From an uncultured Acidobacteriota bacterium (GTDB lineage: Bacteria; Acidobacteriota; Thermoanaerobaculia; UBA5066), in assembly GCA_903845115.1 (NCBI GenBank), contig CAIMWE010000064.1:1-64000 (forward strand): a stretch of 64,000 bases of DNA, read 5' to 3'. Position numbers and translations under genes: made by a program. Every line of letters begins with the position of its first letter. The first letter of the stretch is position 1. The notes beneath the pieces were generated by a model. That model worked only from the letters and a program-made list of their open reading frames with translations. It had not been told where the DNA came from and did not search any database. Below are positions 28,029-41,879 of this stretch, piece by piece.

Positions 28029-31000
28029 ATGAACTCGTCTCGCCTCGCCGTCGCCGCCCTTCTCGTCGCCGCCCTGTGGGCCTCCCCGGGCGCTTACGCC
28101 CAGGACATGGCCCGGGGGGTCTACGTGAACAGCCAGGTCCACTTCTTCACGGTCGGGACCGACTCGAGCCACCGGACCGTCACCCACAACGCCGGGGCGG
28201 TGGACACCTCGTCGTGGACCTGGGCCTCGACCGAGAGCCAAACGAGCGCCGACATCGGCGCCTGCGCCCCGACCGGGGACATCGATCGGGACATGAACGC
28301 CGCGGTCTTCGGGAACACGCTCGTCCTGGCGTTCGTGGGGTGGAAGGGTTGCGACAAGTCGACGGGGGGGACCCTCTTCGTCATCTCGTTCGACATGGCG
28401 GCCAAGACGTTCGGCCCCCTGATCCCGCTCGGCGCCACGAAGCACAAGGGGATCGCGGACTGCTGCGGGAACGCCTCCAAGGACGCCGCCACGGCCGCGA
28501 TCGTGGCCTTCGACGACCTCCTCTACGTCTTCTCCGACTCGGGGGCGTACACGAGCGGCGACGGGGTCAACTGGACCGTCTCTCCCGGCGTGACGGCCGT
28601 GGTTCCCTCGGGGAGCCAGCCTCTCGACGCGATCGCCTACTACCCCCCCGGAGAGGACCCGCGGATCCTCGTCGTCCTCGGGTACGGAGACTCGAATATC
28701 TACGACTGGAACTGGGCCTACGCGGTCTCGTGGAACGGGAAGACCGACGCCACGTCAGACGTGCGCCTTCTGCCGTCCTTCTCGTCCCTGGCGGGCGACA
28801 CGGAGAGCGTCGCTTCCGTGGGGCTGATCGCGGGGACCGCCAAGCCGGCGAGCGCCGCAGGCTTCACCGCGGGGGCCCTGAAGCCCGCCATCCAGGCCAT
28901 CGTCCGCGGGCACGAGCTGTACCGCAGCATGGGATACGCCCACATCCGACGGTACGAGTTCACGTACGACACCCCGGCGACAGAGGGCTGGACCGCCGAC
29001 CCGGGGAAGGCCCTCGATCAGTATCTCCAGAACGCCTTCAACTGGTTCACGGACGACGAGTGCGTGGGCGACTCCCGTATTCTCCGCCAGCACATCGTGG
29101 CCCAGTACACGGACTTCACGAACTCCCAGAAGGGGAAGCTGACGAGCCTGACCTTCACCTCGGACGCGATGGTCCCCGAGAACCGCTCCACCCCGATCTC
29201 GTGCCCTACGCCTCCGGATCCAGGGTCGTGGGGCGGCGAGGTGACCGACACCGACCCCGCCAACACCGACCCGGACACCATGGCGGCGCTCCGGAGCTAC
29301 TGGACCCTCCTCGGGGTGGTGATGGGGAGCCCGCCGTTCGCCGTGAACGACGCCTCTGACTGGGAAATCCCCGAGCTCTCCAACGTCATCTACTCCAAGA
29401 CCGACTCGATCTCGATGACGAACACGGAAGAGCGCGAGAACTCGGTCCTCCAGTCGTCGTCGGCAAAGGTCGGCATCGGCCTCAAGCGTCTCTCGCTGAC
29501 GCCCCAGTACTCGCAGTCGTACGGGCACGCCTGGAGGAGCGCGAACGAGAAGACGACCACGACCACCACGACGCTCGTGGGAACCTTCGGGACCAATTCC
29601 GCCGACCCGGAGCACCCGGAGGACCTCGGCCGCTTCGGCTGGGCGCTCTTCAACATCCCGAATTACGTCGTCCAGGACTACGCCCTCTACGCCTACGACT
29701 ACAGCACGGCCACCCAGGCCGGGACCTCGCTCGGGCAGGACATCCACTCGGTCCAGGTCTCCGGCACGCCCGACCTCAAGGGGCTGGCGTTCGAGCTGGA
29801 GAACCCGGGCGGGCCGAACGACGACATCCCGGGCCTGATGGCCGGCATCGGCCCGTTCCACCGGTCGACGGACCTCGACGGATGGAGCGGCGGCTTCTCC
29901 GACGCGGGGACGAACTACTCCATCAAGTGGGGAGACGGCACGCACGGCGAAAAGACCGTCAACTCGCTCTACATGGGCCAGAACTCCTCGACGGCGATCA
30001 CGATCTCGCGGGACGACGAGTCGATCGTGACGAAGGGCCAGACCAACGACGTCGACGTCGACGCCGGGCTGGGCATCGGCGTCAAGACGAAGCTGAAGGG
30101 GCTGAGCCTCAAGGGAGGCGTCGAGCTGTCGGCCGGCTACTCCGGCTCGTTCTCGTCCTCGACCACCACCACGACCTCCACCGGGAAGGAGGTCTCGGCC
30201 CAGCTCGGGATACCGACCTGCAGCTCCCCCGACTGCATCAAGACGCTCACGGTCCAGCCGTTCTGGCTCCAGGCCACCGACACGTCCGCCCCGTGGATCC
30301 CCCCCGGGCGCGACCAGCTGCCGTGGGTCCTCACCTGGCAGGTCAAGAACCCCGGCTGCTACAACGACGGACGGCAGACGGGAAACGCCCTCCCGATGGA
30401 GAGCGCCTCGGGGACCGTCGTCGGCGGGACGGGGGGCATGACGACCCGCGCCTCGGCGGAGGAGACGGCCACCGTGGCGGCGACGTCGAGCCACTTCTCC
30501 CTGACCGGGGGGAAGCTGATCTGGGAGGGCCGGAACGAGACCCTGGTCCCGATCCCGATGACGGCGGCCAAGTTCGTCGCCGCGCTCGGGGCCTCCGTGA
30601 CGCTCAACGGGTACCGATGGGCCTCGTGGCTGCACGACGGCGCGTGGACGCGGAACGGGAAGGTCTGGACGTTCCAGAGCTACAAGTCCGCGACGGCCGA
30701 CGTCGTCCTCCTCCGGCTCGACTTCGGCCAGCTGACCTGGGACCTCGACCTCTCGAAAGCGGACCTCTCCCCCTATGTGAAGGCCGGGCAGGGCGCCGTG
30801 CGGGTCGAGCTCGCGGTCAACTCGAAGCACCGCTTCTTCGTCGACGTCGAGCCCGACGTCGCGACCTCGTGGGACGTCCACCTCGACGAGGTGCCGGGCG
30901 CCCCCCTCTCCCGCTGGCTCGGCCGGTACCAAGGTTCGTACGACCCCGCGTCGGGCGCGGGGACCGCCACGGTCTCGGGGCGGATCCCGGAGGGTTCGAA

Positions 31001-31370
31001 AACGTTCGGCGACCTCTCGTTCGCCGTGAACGGGCGGCAGGTCGACGCCCCGCTCATCACGCACCCGGACTACGAGAGCGCCCTGGCCCTCGGCCACGAG
31101 CTGGTCTACGAGAGGGAAGGGCTCCGCCTCGCCGTCGACTTCGGGACGAAGAGCTGGAGCGCCCGCATCAGCGGGCCCCTCTTCAACCCCCTGCACCTGC
31201 CGCGCGGCGGCGGGGTGAAGCTCGCGGTGAAGCTGGGCGGCCAGCTCCAGTACCAGGCCCAGGTCCCGGTGAAGGACTACACGTCGAATCTCACGTACCG
31301 CCGCTGGAAGCACGCCTCCGTCACGGCGGGGGGCGCCGTCCCCTTCCAGCCGGCGCCGAGAGGCAACTGA
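28029..31370 (+). CDS. Large secreted protein with two Ser/Thr-rich amphipathic beta-hairpin-like modules (family unknown)
   Basis: Signal peptide MNSSRLAVAALLVAALWASPGAYAQD; ATG 28029 with ggaggagc RBS; modules VGIGLKRLSLTPQYSQSYGHAWRSANEKTTTTTTTLVGTFG and LKGGVELSAGYSGSFSSSTTTTTSTGKEVSAQL. Confidence 0.8.
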   Translation: MNSSRLAVAALLVAALWASPGAYAQDMARGVYVNSQVHFFTVGTDSSHRTVTHNAGAVDTSSWTWASTESQTSADIGACAPTGDIDRDMNAAVFGNTLVLAFVGWKGCDKSTGGTLFVISFDMAAKTFGPLIPLGATKHKGIADCCGNASKDAATAAIVAFDDLLYVFSDSGAYTSGDGVNWTVSPGVTAVVPSGSQPLDAIAYYPPGEDPRILVVLGYGDSNIYDWNWAYAVSWNGKTDATSDVRLLPSFSSLAGDTESVASVGLIAGTAKPASAAGFTAGALKPAIQAIVRGHELYRSMGYAHIRRYEFTYDTPATEGWTADPGKALDQYLQNAFNWFTDDECVGDSRILRQHIVAQYTDFTNSQKGKLTSLTFTSDAMVPENRSTPISCPTPPDPGSWGGEVTDTDPANTDPDTMAALRSYWTLLGVVMGSPPFAVNDASDWEIPELSNVIYSKTDSISMTNTEERENSVLQSSSAKVGIGLKRLSLTPQYSQSYGHAWRSANEKTTTTTTTLVGTFGTNSADPEHPEDLGRFGWALFNIPNYVVQDYALYAYDYSTATQAGTSLGQDIHSVQVSGTPDLKGLAFELENPGGPNDDIPGLMAGIGPFHRSTDLDGWSGGFSDAGTNYSIKWGDGTHGEKTVNSLYMGQNSSTAITISRDDESIVTKGQTNDVDVDAGLGIGVKTKLKGLSLKGGVELSAGYSGSFSSSTTTTTSTGKEVSAQLGIPTCSSPDCIKTLTVQPFWLQATDTSAPWIPPGRDQLPWVLTWQVKNPGCYNDGRQTGNALPMESASGTVVGGTGGMTTRASAEETATVAATSSHFSLTGGKLIWEGRNETLVPIPMTAAKFVAALGASVTLNGYRWASWLHDGAWTRNGKVWTFQSYKSATADVVLLRLDFGQLTWDLDLSKADLSPYVKAGQGAVRVELAVNSKHRFFVDVEPDVATSWDVHLDEVPGAPLSRWLGRYQGSYDPASGAGTATVSGRIPEGSKTFGDLSFAVNGRQVDAPLITHPDYESALALGHELVYEREGLRLAVDFGTKSWSARISGPLFNPLHLPRGGGVKLAVKLGGQLQYQAQVPVKDYTSNLTYRRWKHASVTAGGAVPFQPAPRGN

Positions 31371-31411
31371 GGCGGCGGAGCCCGCCGCGGCGTCCGCGGG
31401 TCCCGGGAGGG

Positions 31412-34923
<3,512 letters not shown>

Positions 34924-35023
34924 CTAGCCAGCGGATGGCCGGGATCGTCTCCCTCCGGCGGATCTGACCCTCCTTCCCCGGGGGCGATGGACCGCCGCGG
35001 CCGCCGTTACCGCCCGCCATGAA

Positions 35024-36511
35024 ATGATCGCCTCGATGTTCGTTCCCGCCCTCAGGATCCGGAACATCAATTCGGCCCCGGTCCGTCCGGACGGCGCGTT
35101 CGTCCTCTACTGGATGACAGCGGCGCGGCGGACGCACTGGAACTTCGCGCTCGACCGGGCGGTGGAGGTGGCGAAGGAGCTGGGTCGGCCGCTCGTCGTC
35201 CTGGAGGCTCTCCGGTGCGGCCACCGGTGGGCCTCGGACCGGACCCACCGGTTCGTCCTGGACGGGATGGTGGACAACGAAAGGGCGTGCGAGGTGGCCG
35301 GAACCGCCTACTTCCCGTACGTCGAGCCCGCGGACGGCGCCGGGAAGGGCCTCCTCGCCGCGCTGGCCGGGCACGCCTGCTCCGTCGTCACGGATGACTT
35401 CCCCTGCTTCTTCCTCCCGCGGATGGTCGCGTCGGCGGGACGCCAGCTCGCGGTCCGCCTGGAGGCGGTCGACTCGAACGGCCTCCTGCCCCTTCGCGCC
35501 ACCGGGCGCGTCTTCGACCGGGCGGTCGACTTCCGCCGGTTCCTCCAGAGGGAGCTGCCCCGGCACCTCCGCGACCGGCCAAGGACCCACCCGCTCACCA
35601 CCTCCCTGCCCCGCCTGGAAGAGCTCCCCGCGGAGGTCCTCCGCCGCTGGCCGAGGGCCGAAGCGGAGCTGCTGGGCGGAAGAGCCCCGCTCTCGTCCCT
35701 TCCGATCGACCACGCCGTCGCGCCCGTGCCGTTCGAGGGGGGAGAGAAGGCGGCCGCCCTGACTCTCGCCCGCTTCGTGAAGGACCGCCTCCCCCTCTAC
35801 GCGGAGCGCCGCAACGAGCCCGGCCTCGAGGCGACGAGCGGGCTCTCGCCGTTCCTCCACTTCGGACACGTCTCGGCGCACCAGGTGCTGGACCTCCTCG
35901 CCCGCGCGGAGCGGTGGTCCACCGACCGGGAGTTCCCGAAGCCCAGCGGGAAGCGCGAGGGGTGGTGGGGAATGAGCCCCGCCGCCGAGGCGTTCGTCGA
36001 CCAGCTCGTGACGTGGCGGGAGCTGGGGCTCAACTACGCCTCGCTGCGGGACGACACCGCCGACTACGCCTCGCTCCCGGCGTGGGCCCGCGCCACGCTC
36101 GACGCCCACCGGAACGACCCGCGCTCCCACCGCTACTCCTTCGACCAGCTCGAGCGCGCCGCCACCCACGACGAGATCTGGAACGCGGCCCAGCGGCAGC
36201 TCCGCCTCGAGGGGCGGATCCACAGCTACCTCCGGATGCTCTGGGCGAAGAACGTCCTCCAGTGGAGCGCGTCACCGGAGGAGGCGGCGGCCACGCTGGT
36301 CGCCCTCAACGACCGGTGGGCCGTCGACGGGCGGGACCCGAACTCCTACAGCGGCATCTTCTGGACCTTCGGGCGGTACGACCGGCCGTGGCCCGAGCGG
36401 CCCGTGCTCGGGACGATCCGGGCCATGACGAGCGAAAGCACCCGGCGGAAGCTGGACCTCGGCCCCTACCTCGAGCGCTTCTCGGGCCAGGCGACGCTGC
36501 CGCTCGCCTAG
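35024..36511 (+). CDS. Deoxyribodipyrimidine photolyase, class II
   Basis: VLYWMTAARRTHWNFALDRAVEVAKELGRPLVVLEAL; C-terminal FAD region ...RMLWAKNVLQWS...NDRWAVDGRDPNSYSGIFWTFGRYDRPW. Confidence 0.92.
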   Translation: MIASMFVPALRIRNINSAPVRPDGAFVLYWMTAARRTHWNFALDRAVEVAKELGRPLVVLEALRCGHRWASDRTHRFVLDGMVDNERACEVAGTAYFPYVEPADGAGKGLLAALAGHACSVVTDDFPCFFLPRMVASAGRQLAVRLEAVDSNGLLPLRATGRVFDRAVDFRRFLQRELPRHLRDRPRTHPLTTSLPRLEELPAEVLRRWPRAEAELLGGRAPLSSLPIDHAVAPVPFEGGEKAAALTLARFVKDRLPLYAERRNEPGLEATSGLSPFLHFGHVSAHQVLDLLARAERWSTDREFPKPSGKREGWWGMSPAAEAFVDQLVTWRELGLNYASLRDDTADYASLPAWARATLDAHRNDPRSHRYSFDQLERAATHDEIWNAAQRQLRLEGRIHSYLRMLWAKNVLQWSASPEEAAATLVALNDRWAVDGRDPNSYSGIFWTFGRYDRPWPERPVLGTIRAMTSESTRRKLDLGPYLERFSGQATLPLA

Positions 36512-36520
36512 ACTCTTCCC

Positions 36521-37591
36521 ATGCCCACCCCGTACGGTCGCGACCGGGTCCTCGAAACCGGGAAAGGCGCCCTGGTCCTCTCCTGCCTCCGCCCCAAAGG
36601 GTGGTCGGGAAGGCCCGGCGCGGGCGGCCCTCCCTCCGCCCCGACGGAAGCGGCCGTCGCCGCGGTCGCCCCGGGGACCGCCGTCGAGTGGGAGGGAGTG
36701 ATCTACGAGGTGGTTCGCGTGGAGGACTCGCCGTCCGGCGGGACCCGCTACACGCTCGAGCCGTGGGACGAGCGGCAGGTGATCCGGAAGCTGGAGCGGT
36801 ATGGCGCCGCCGATCCGGGCGGAAACCCGGGGGCAAAGGCGTCTGCCGGAGTCCCTCCGGCCACCCTGCCGCCTTCCGCCGGGAAGGCCCGGGCGCTCTG
36901 GGAAAGGATCCCGCTCCCCATCCGCGTCCTCCTCCTCGGCTTCGTCCCCGGCGTTCTCCTCTCGAGCTTCTGCGGTTTCCACCTGATGGGAGAGGGAATG
37001 TCGTTCTTCGTCCACGAGCTCGGGCACACCGCGATGGCCCTCGCGTTCGGGAGGTTCGCGGTCCCGGCGGTGGTGCTGACGATCACCTTCGAGCAGAGCC
37101 GGCTGGCCGCCGGACTGATCTGGCTCTGCGTCGCCTTCTTCGCCTGGAGGCTCCGGTCGGTTCCCGGCTGGCGCCTTGCCGCCTGGGCCGCCGTGGCGAT
37201 CTACCCCGTCGTCGCCTTCACCCCGCTCCAGCTCGACGCCTTCCACCTGGCCGGCCACCTCGCGGAGGTGATCGTCGCGGCGCTCTTCTTCCACCGGGCC
37301 GTCCGGGGCGGGCTCTTCTCGGAGTGGGAGCGCCCCGTCTACGCCTTTTTCGGGTGGTACCTCTGGCTCCGGAACGTCCGGCTGTTTTTCGGGGTCGCCA
37401 CGGATGCCCAGGCCCGGACCGACTACCTCTCCATCGCGATCGCGGGCCAGAACGACCTCGTGAAGCTCGCGAACGCGCACGGCCTGGACCTCGCCGCGGT
37501 GGCGTTCGCGGCGTTCGCCGTCTCCGCCGTGATCCCGGCGGCCGGCCTCGTCCTGGCGCTCCGGAAGCGCGAGGCCGCGCCGGCCGGCTGA
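36521..37591 (+). CDS. Membrane protein with HELGH motif (M50-like)
   Basis: MSFFVHELGHTAMALAFGRFAVPAVV followed by several hydrophobic segments. Confidence 0.6.
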   Translation: MPTPYGRDRVLETGKGALVLSCLRPKGWSGRPGAGGPPSAPTEAAVAAVAPGTAVEWEGVIYEVVRVEDSPSGGTRYTLEPWDERQVIRKLERYGAADPGGNPGAKASAGVPPATLPPSAGKARALWERIPLPIRVLLLGFVPGVLLSSFCGFHLMGEGMSFFVHELGHTAMALAFGRFAVPAVVLTITFEQSRLAAGLIWLCVAFFAWRLRSVPGWRLAAWAAVAIYPVVAFTPLQLDAFHLAGHLAEVIVAALFFHRAVRGGLFSEWERPVYAFFGWYLWLRNVRLFFGVATDAQARTDYLSIAIAGQNDLVKLANAHGLDLAAVAFAAFAVSAVIPAAGLVLALRKREAAPAG

Positions 37592-37605
37592 TACCATCCC
37601 CGGCC

Positions 37606-39618
37606 GTGAGCAAGGGGCCCGTCCTCCTCGCCCTCGCCGGCGCCGCGCTTCTCGCCGGGGCCCTTCCCCTCCTGGCAGGCCAGCGTGTCCCTCCCGTCGC
37701 GTCCTACCGGATCTCGGCCAGCTGGGACGAGGCTTCGAAGAAGCTGACCGCCGACGAGACGGTCACCTTCGTCAACCGGACCTCGCACACCTTCCACGAG
37801 ATCGAGCTCCACCTCTATCTGAACGCCTTCCGCAACGAGAGCTCCACCTTCCGCCGCCACGACCGGATGGAGAAGCACCGGGACGACCCGGCCTGGTTCG
37901 GCATGATCGAGGTGACCCGGGTCGCGCTTTCCGACGGGACCGACCTGACCGCCCGCCTCGCGTTCGTCTCCCCCGACGACGGCAACCCCGACGACCGCAC
38001 CGTCGCGCGGATCCCCCTGCCGCAGCCGGTTCCGCCGGGCTCCACCCTCTCGTTCCGCGTCGACTTCGTGGCGAAATTCCCCAGGAACACCGTCCGGACC
38101 GGCTACTGGGGCGACTACCTGCTCGCGGGCCAGTGGTTCCCGAAGCTCGGCAAGGCGACCGGGAGCGGGTGGCTGACGCGGCAGTTCCACGAGTCGACCG
38201 AGTTCTACGCCGACTTCGGCGACTACGACGTCTCCCTCGAGCTTCCGGCGTCGATGAAGGGGAAGGTCGGCGCGACCGGAGTCGAGAAGGAGACCGCCGA
38301 CCTCGCCGGCGGCCGGATCCGGACCCGCTTCGTGGCCGAGGACGTCCACGACTTCGCGTGGACCTGCTCCCCGCGGTTCGAGGTCCACCGCGACACCTTC
38401 TCCCACCCGGGGCTGCCGAACGTCTCCCTCGTCCTCCTCCTCCAGCCGGAACACCGGGGAGTGAGGCAGCGCTACTTCCAGGCCACCAGGGACGCGCTCT
38501 CGAAGTACGGCACCTGGTTCGTCCCCTATCCCTACCCGGTCCTGACGATCGTCGACCCGCCCTACGGCTCCGGCGGCACCGGGATGGAGTACCCGACCCT
38601 CTTCACCGGCGGCGCTTCGTGGATCGCGCCGAAGTCGATTCCGAATCCCGAGGGGGTCACGGTCCACGAGGCCGGGCACCAGGTGTTCCACGGGATGCTC
38701 GCCTCCAACGAGACCGACGAGGCCCACCTCGACGAGGGGATGAACACGTGGGCGACCGCGCGCGTGATGAAGGAGACCTGGGGGAATCCCCCCCTGGAGT
38801 GGAAGCTCCTCGGCGTCACGCTGCCGTTCCCCTGGCTCCGGGTCCCCCCCGAGGACTATGCCGCCGACTACCTCGACGCCCAGGCCGCCGGCCTGAGCGA
38901 CTCGATGTCGGTCCCGACGTTCCGGCAGCTGGCGTGGAGCAGCGTCCAGGTGAACGCCTATTCCCGGACCCAGCTCGCGCTCGAGTCCGCGGCGAGGACG
39001 GCCGGGAACGACGTCTGGATGCGGATGATGAAGGGCTACGCGGTGCGCTGGGCCTTCCGCCACCCGGCGACGCAGGACTTCCTCCGCGAGGTGCGGGGGG
39101 CCTCCCCTGCGGTCGCATCCGCCCTCGAGATGGCCTGGCAGGGGGCCCCGACCTACGACTACGCCGTCGAGTCGGCCAGCACGTGGCCGCTGGACGGCCC
39201 GGCGGGCTACGCCGGCGGGGGGGTGTCGCCGAAGTTCGTCCCGCCGATGAAAGCCCCGGAAAAGGAGGACCGCGGGAAACCGGCACGCTGGGAGTCGGAA
39301 GCGCTGGTCCGCCGCCTCGGCGACGGGGTCTGGCCCGTGACGGTGGAGCTCCGGTTCGAGGGGAACCACGTCGTCCGCCGGACGTGGGACGGATCGGATC
39401 GGTGGATCCGCTACCGCACGACCGGGGCCAGGCTGGTGTCGGCGACCGTCGACCCCGACCGGAGGCTCCTCCTGGACGTCAACGTGCTCAACAACGGCCG
39501 GCTGGTGGAGCCCGACCCCCGGCCCGCCGGGTGGCTGGCTCACCGCCTCCGGTTCTGGAGCCAGAACCTGCTCGAGCTCTTCGCGCTCCTGGCGGTCACC
39601 GTCGGAGGGCTCCCGTGA
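37606..39618 (+). CDS. M1 family metallopeptidase, exported
   Basis: HEAGHQVFHGMLASNETDEAHLDEGMNTW (HExxH-18-E); gluzincin N-terminal beta domain; GTG start. Confidence 0.82.
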   Translation: MSKGPVLLALAGAALLAGALPLLAGQRVPPVASYRISASWDEASKKLTADETVTFVNRTSHTFHEIELHLYLNAFRNESSTFRRHDRMEKHRDDPAWFGMIEVTRVALSDGTDLTARLAFVSPDDGNPDDRTVARIPLPQPVPPGSTLSFRVDFVAKFPRNTVRTGYWGDYLLAGQWFPKLGKATGSGWLTRQFHESTEFYADFGDYDVSLELPASMKGKVGATGVEKETADLAGGRIRTRFVAEDVHDFAWTCSPRFEVHRDTFSHPGLPNVSLVLLLQPEHRGVRQRYFQATRDALSKYGTWFVPYPYPVLTIVDPPYGSGGTGMEYPTLFTGGASWIAPKSIPNPEGVTVHEAGHQVFHGMLASNETDEAHLDEGMNTWATARVMKETWGNPPLEWKLLGVTLPFPWLRVPPEDYAADYLDAQAAGLSDSMSVPTFRQLAWSSVQVNAYSRTQLALESAARTAGNDVWMRMMKGYAVRWAFRHPATQDFLREVRGASPAVASALEMAWQGAPTYDYAVESASTWPLDGPAGYAGGGVSPKFVPPMKAPEKEDRGKPARWESEALVRRLGDGVWPVTVELRFEGNHVVRRTWDGSDRWIRYRTTGARLVSATVDPDRRLLLDVNVLNNGRLVEPDPRPAGWLAHRLRFWSQNLLELFALLAVTVGGLP

Positions 39619-40565
39619 AGGTCTTCCCGGGAGACGCGATTCCGGTCCTGGCGCTCCGCGGCTTCGGCCGCGCGGCCAGGGCGTGGAAGGCCCTGCTGCT
39701 CCTCCTCGCCGTCAACGCCCTCCTCGCCCTCGCCCTCGCCCGTCCGGCCGCCTTCTCCCTCCACGCGGCGCTCGACCCGCTCCCGAACGCTTTCCCCCTC
39801 GTGAAGGGATCCGACACGACGTTCCCCGAGCACTTCCTCCGGAGCCACCCCGACGTCTTCGGCTCCTCCCGCACCTGGGCGAAGCTGGCCGGCGGGGAGG
39901 GCGACGCTTCCGGGCTCCTCCCGGGGTTCGGCGGGAGCCTCCTCGCCCTGGGCCTCCTCAACGCGCTCGTCGCCTCGCTCTTCGCGGGAGGCTTCGCGGC
40001 CCGTTTCGCCGGCGAATCCCCCGCCGGCCTCGGCGCCTTCCTGGCCGACGCGGCCCGTGCCGCGCCCTCCTCGCTGGCGCTCTCGTTCGTCTCCGCGGCC
40101 GGGATCGCCGGGGCGTGGTGGGGGCTCTTCCTCGCCCCCGGGAAGCTCACCGAGGCCACCGACCTCTCGTTCGAGTGGGAGGCGGTGGGGCTCGCGCTTC
40201 TCCGGCTCGCGGCCTTCCTCGCGGCCGCCGGACTCGTCCGGATGACCGTCCTCGCGTCCCGCGCGGCCATGGGCGCCTCCGGCCGGCTGAACCCCTTCCT
40301 CGCCCTGGCCACCGGCGCCGGACGGGTCCTGGCGCATCCCGTGAAGGCGCTTTCCCTCGAGATCGCGTTCGCCGCCCTGGGGATCGGTCCGCTGGTCCTG
40401 TGGGGGGTGTTCGCCCCTGTCTGGGACGGCGCCGACCTCAGGATGCTGGCCCTCTTCGTCCTCCTGCAGCAGCTCCTCGTCCTCTGGCGCATCGCCGTCC
40501 GGGCCTCGCATCTCGGGGCGGTGGCGGCGTGGATGAAACCGGGTCCGGAGGCGCCGCCGGTATAG
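39615..40565 (+). CDS. Hypothetical polytopic membrane protein
   Basis: GTG start overlaps the M1 peptidase stop (GTGA); multiple hydrophobic segments. Confidence 0.65.
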   Translation: MKVFPGDAIPVLALRGFGRAARAWKALLLLLAVNALLALALARPAAFSLHAALDPLPNAFPLVKGSDTTFPEHFLRSHPDVFGSSRTWAKLAGGEGDASGLLPGFGGSLLALGLLNALVASLFAGGFAARFAGESPAGLGAFLADAARAAPSSLALSFVSAAGIAGAWWGLFLAPGKLTEATDLSFEWEAVGLALLRLAAFLAAAGLVRMTVLASRAAMGASGRLNPFLALATGAGRVLAHPVKALSLEIAFAALGIGPLVLWGVFAPVWDGADLRMLALFVLLQQLLVLWRIAVRASHLGAVAAWMKPGPEAPPV

Positions 40566-40606
40566 ACTTGCCCCCTTGCCCGAGGGGCGAACAGGAAGGA
40601 GCCGAC

Positions 40607-41515
40607 ATGGGCCTGCTCAAGGACTTCCTCGTGATCGACGCGAACCGCCGGAGCGCCCAGAACGCGCTCCGGGTCGAGGCCATGAACCGGCGCGACCGGA
40701 TCCTCCAGCTGACCTCCGACGCCCAGCAGAAGCGAGACGCGATCGGGGCGCTCGAGCAGGAGCTCGAGCGCATCGCCGAGGACCTCGTCCGGACGGAGCA
40801 CGAGATCCTGGACCTGGGCCGCCAGCGGGACCAGTACGAGGACCAGGGCAGGTCCCGCAAGGTGGCCGCGGTCCGGGCGGTCTTCGCGGCCGACCGGCTC
40901 GACGGCGCCCGGGTCGCCGCCGACTTCCGGCGCCTCAGGTCGGAGTTCCAGAAGGAGCGCGAACGGCTCCTGGCCCAGACCGACACCGGCCGGGCGATGG
41001 ACAACTTCTTCCAGATCGAGTCCTTCCTGAAGGACACGGGCCAGCCGATCCCGGACGCGGCGCGCAGGGCCCTCGCCAAGGAGCGGGCCGACCTCCTCGC
41101 GAAGGTCGGGCCGCTCGTCGCCCCGCCCCCGTCGCCGGACGGCATCCTCCGGGCGACGGTGGCCTGGTCCGGCCTGCAAGAGCCCGCGCCCCACGCCGTC
41201 GTCGCCCTGGGCCTCCCCGACGAGGGGCACCCGTGCGACCCCGCGGATCTCCCGGCGGCCCTTCTCTACGGCGGGTACGCCTCCGCCGTCGAGCGCTTCG
41301 GCACCTCCCCGGCGCGCCCCCGGCGCGAGGGGGGGGTCCTCGTCTTCGAGATGCCGGTCGCCGACGGGGCGCCGGAAGAGAAAGCCCTCGAGCTCTTCCT
41401 CGCGGTGGAGGAAGGGATGAAGAAGGCGGCCGCTGCCGCCTCGGTCCGCTGCGAGCTGACCGGCGTCTTCGTCGAGCCCGAGATCGCCGCCGTCGTCTTC
41501 GCGGCGGGGAAATAA
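40607..41515 (+). CDS. Hypothetical coiled-coil protein
   Basis: Long heptad-rich N-terminus (IGALEQELERIAEDLVRTEHEILDLGRQRDQYE); aggagcc RBS. Confidence 0.6.
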   Translation: MGLLKDFLVIDANRRSAQNALRVEAMNRRDRILQLTSDAQQKRDAIGALEQELERIAEDLVRTEHEILDLGRQRDQYEDQGRSRKVAAVRAVFAADRLDGARVAADFRRLRSEFQKERERLLAQTDTGRAMDNFFQIESFLKDTGQPIPDAARRALAKERADLLAKVGPLVAPPPSPDGILRATVAWSGLQEPAPHAVVALGLPDEGHPCDPADLPAALLYGGYASAVERFGTSPARPRREGGVLVFEMPVADGAPEEKALELFLAVEEGMKKAAAAASVRCELTGVFVEPEIAAVVFAAGK

Positions 41516-41525
41516 GGGGGAATCG

Positions 41526-41870
41526 ATGGCTGTCCGCTGGATCGGTGACGCCGCCCGCGACCTGAACCTTTCTCCTCTCGACGCCGTCGAGCTTCTGGCG
41601 AGGCACCAGAACTACCCGATGAACGGCTTCCTCGACGAGGACCGCGTCCTCCTGCTCAAGCGGTATGCCCAGGAGCGGAAGGGGGTCGAGTCGAGCGGCC
41701 GCAAGCCCGCCCCGCCGAACATGAACAGCACCCAGCAGACGGCGAAGGTGCCGCAGCTCCGGGGCACCGAGGCCACTTCCGTGACGGCGGTGACGCTGCC
41801 CATCGAGTCGCAGCACGACCGCGCGGAGGACCGGACGGTCATCATCCCGCCTCCGTTGCCCAACGGCTGA
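41526..41870 (+). CDS. Small hypothetical protein
   Basis: Complete ORF fitting tightly between neighbours, RBS-like aaggggg. Confidence 0.5.
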   Translation: MAVRWIGDAARDLNLSPLDAVELLARHQNYPMNGFLDEDRVLLLKRYAQERKGVESSGRKPAPPNMNSTQQTAKVPQLRGTEATSVTAVTLPIESQHDRAEDRTVIIPPPLPNG

Positions 41871-41879
41871 CGGAGACGG

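Noticed and set aside
28755-31313. 852-aa minus-strand ORF
   Set aside because: Shadow of the secreted protein CDS; compositionally biased with no recognisable motifs.
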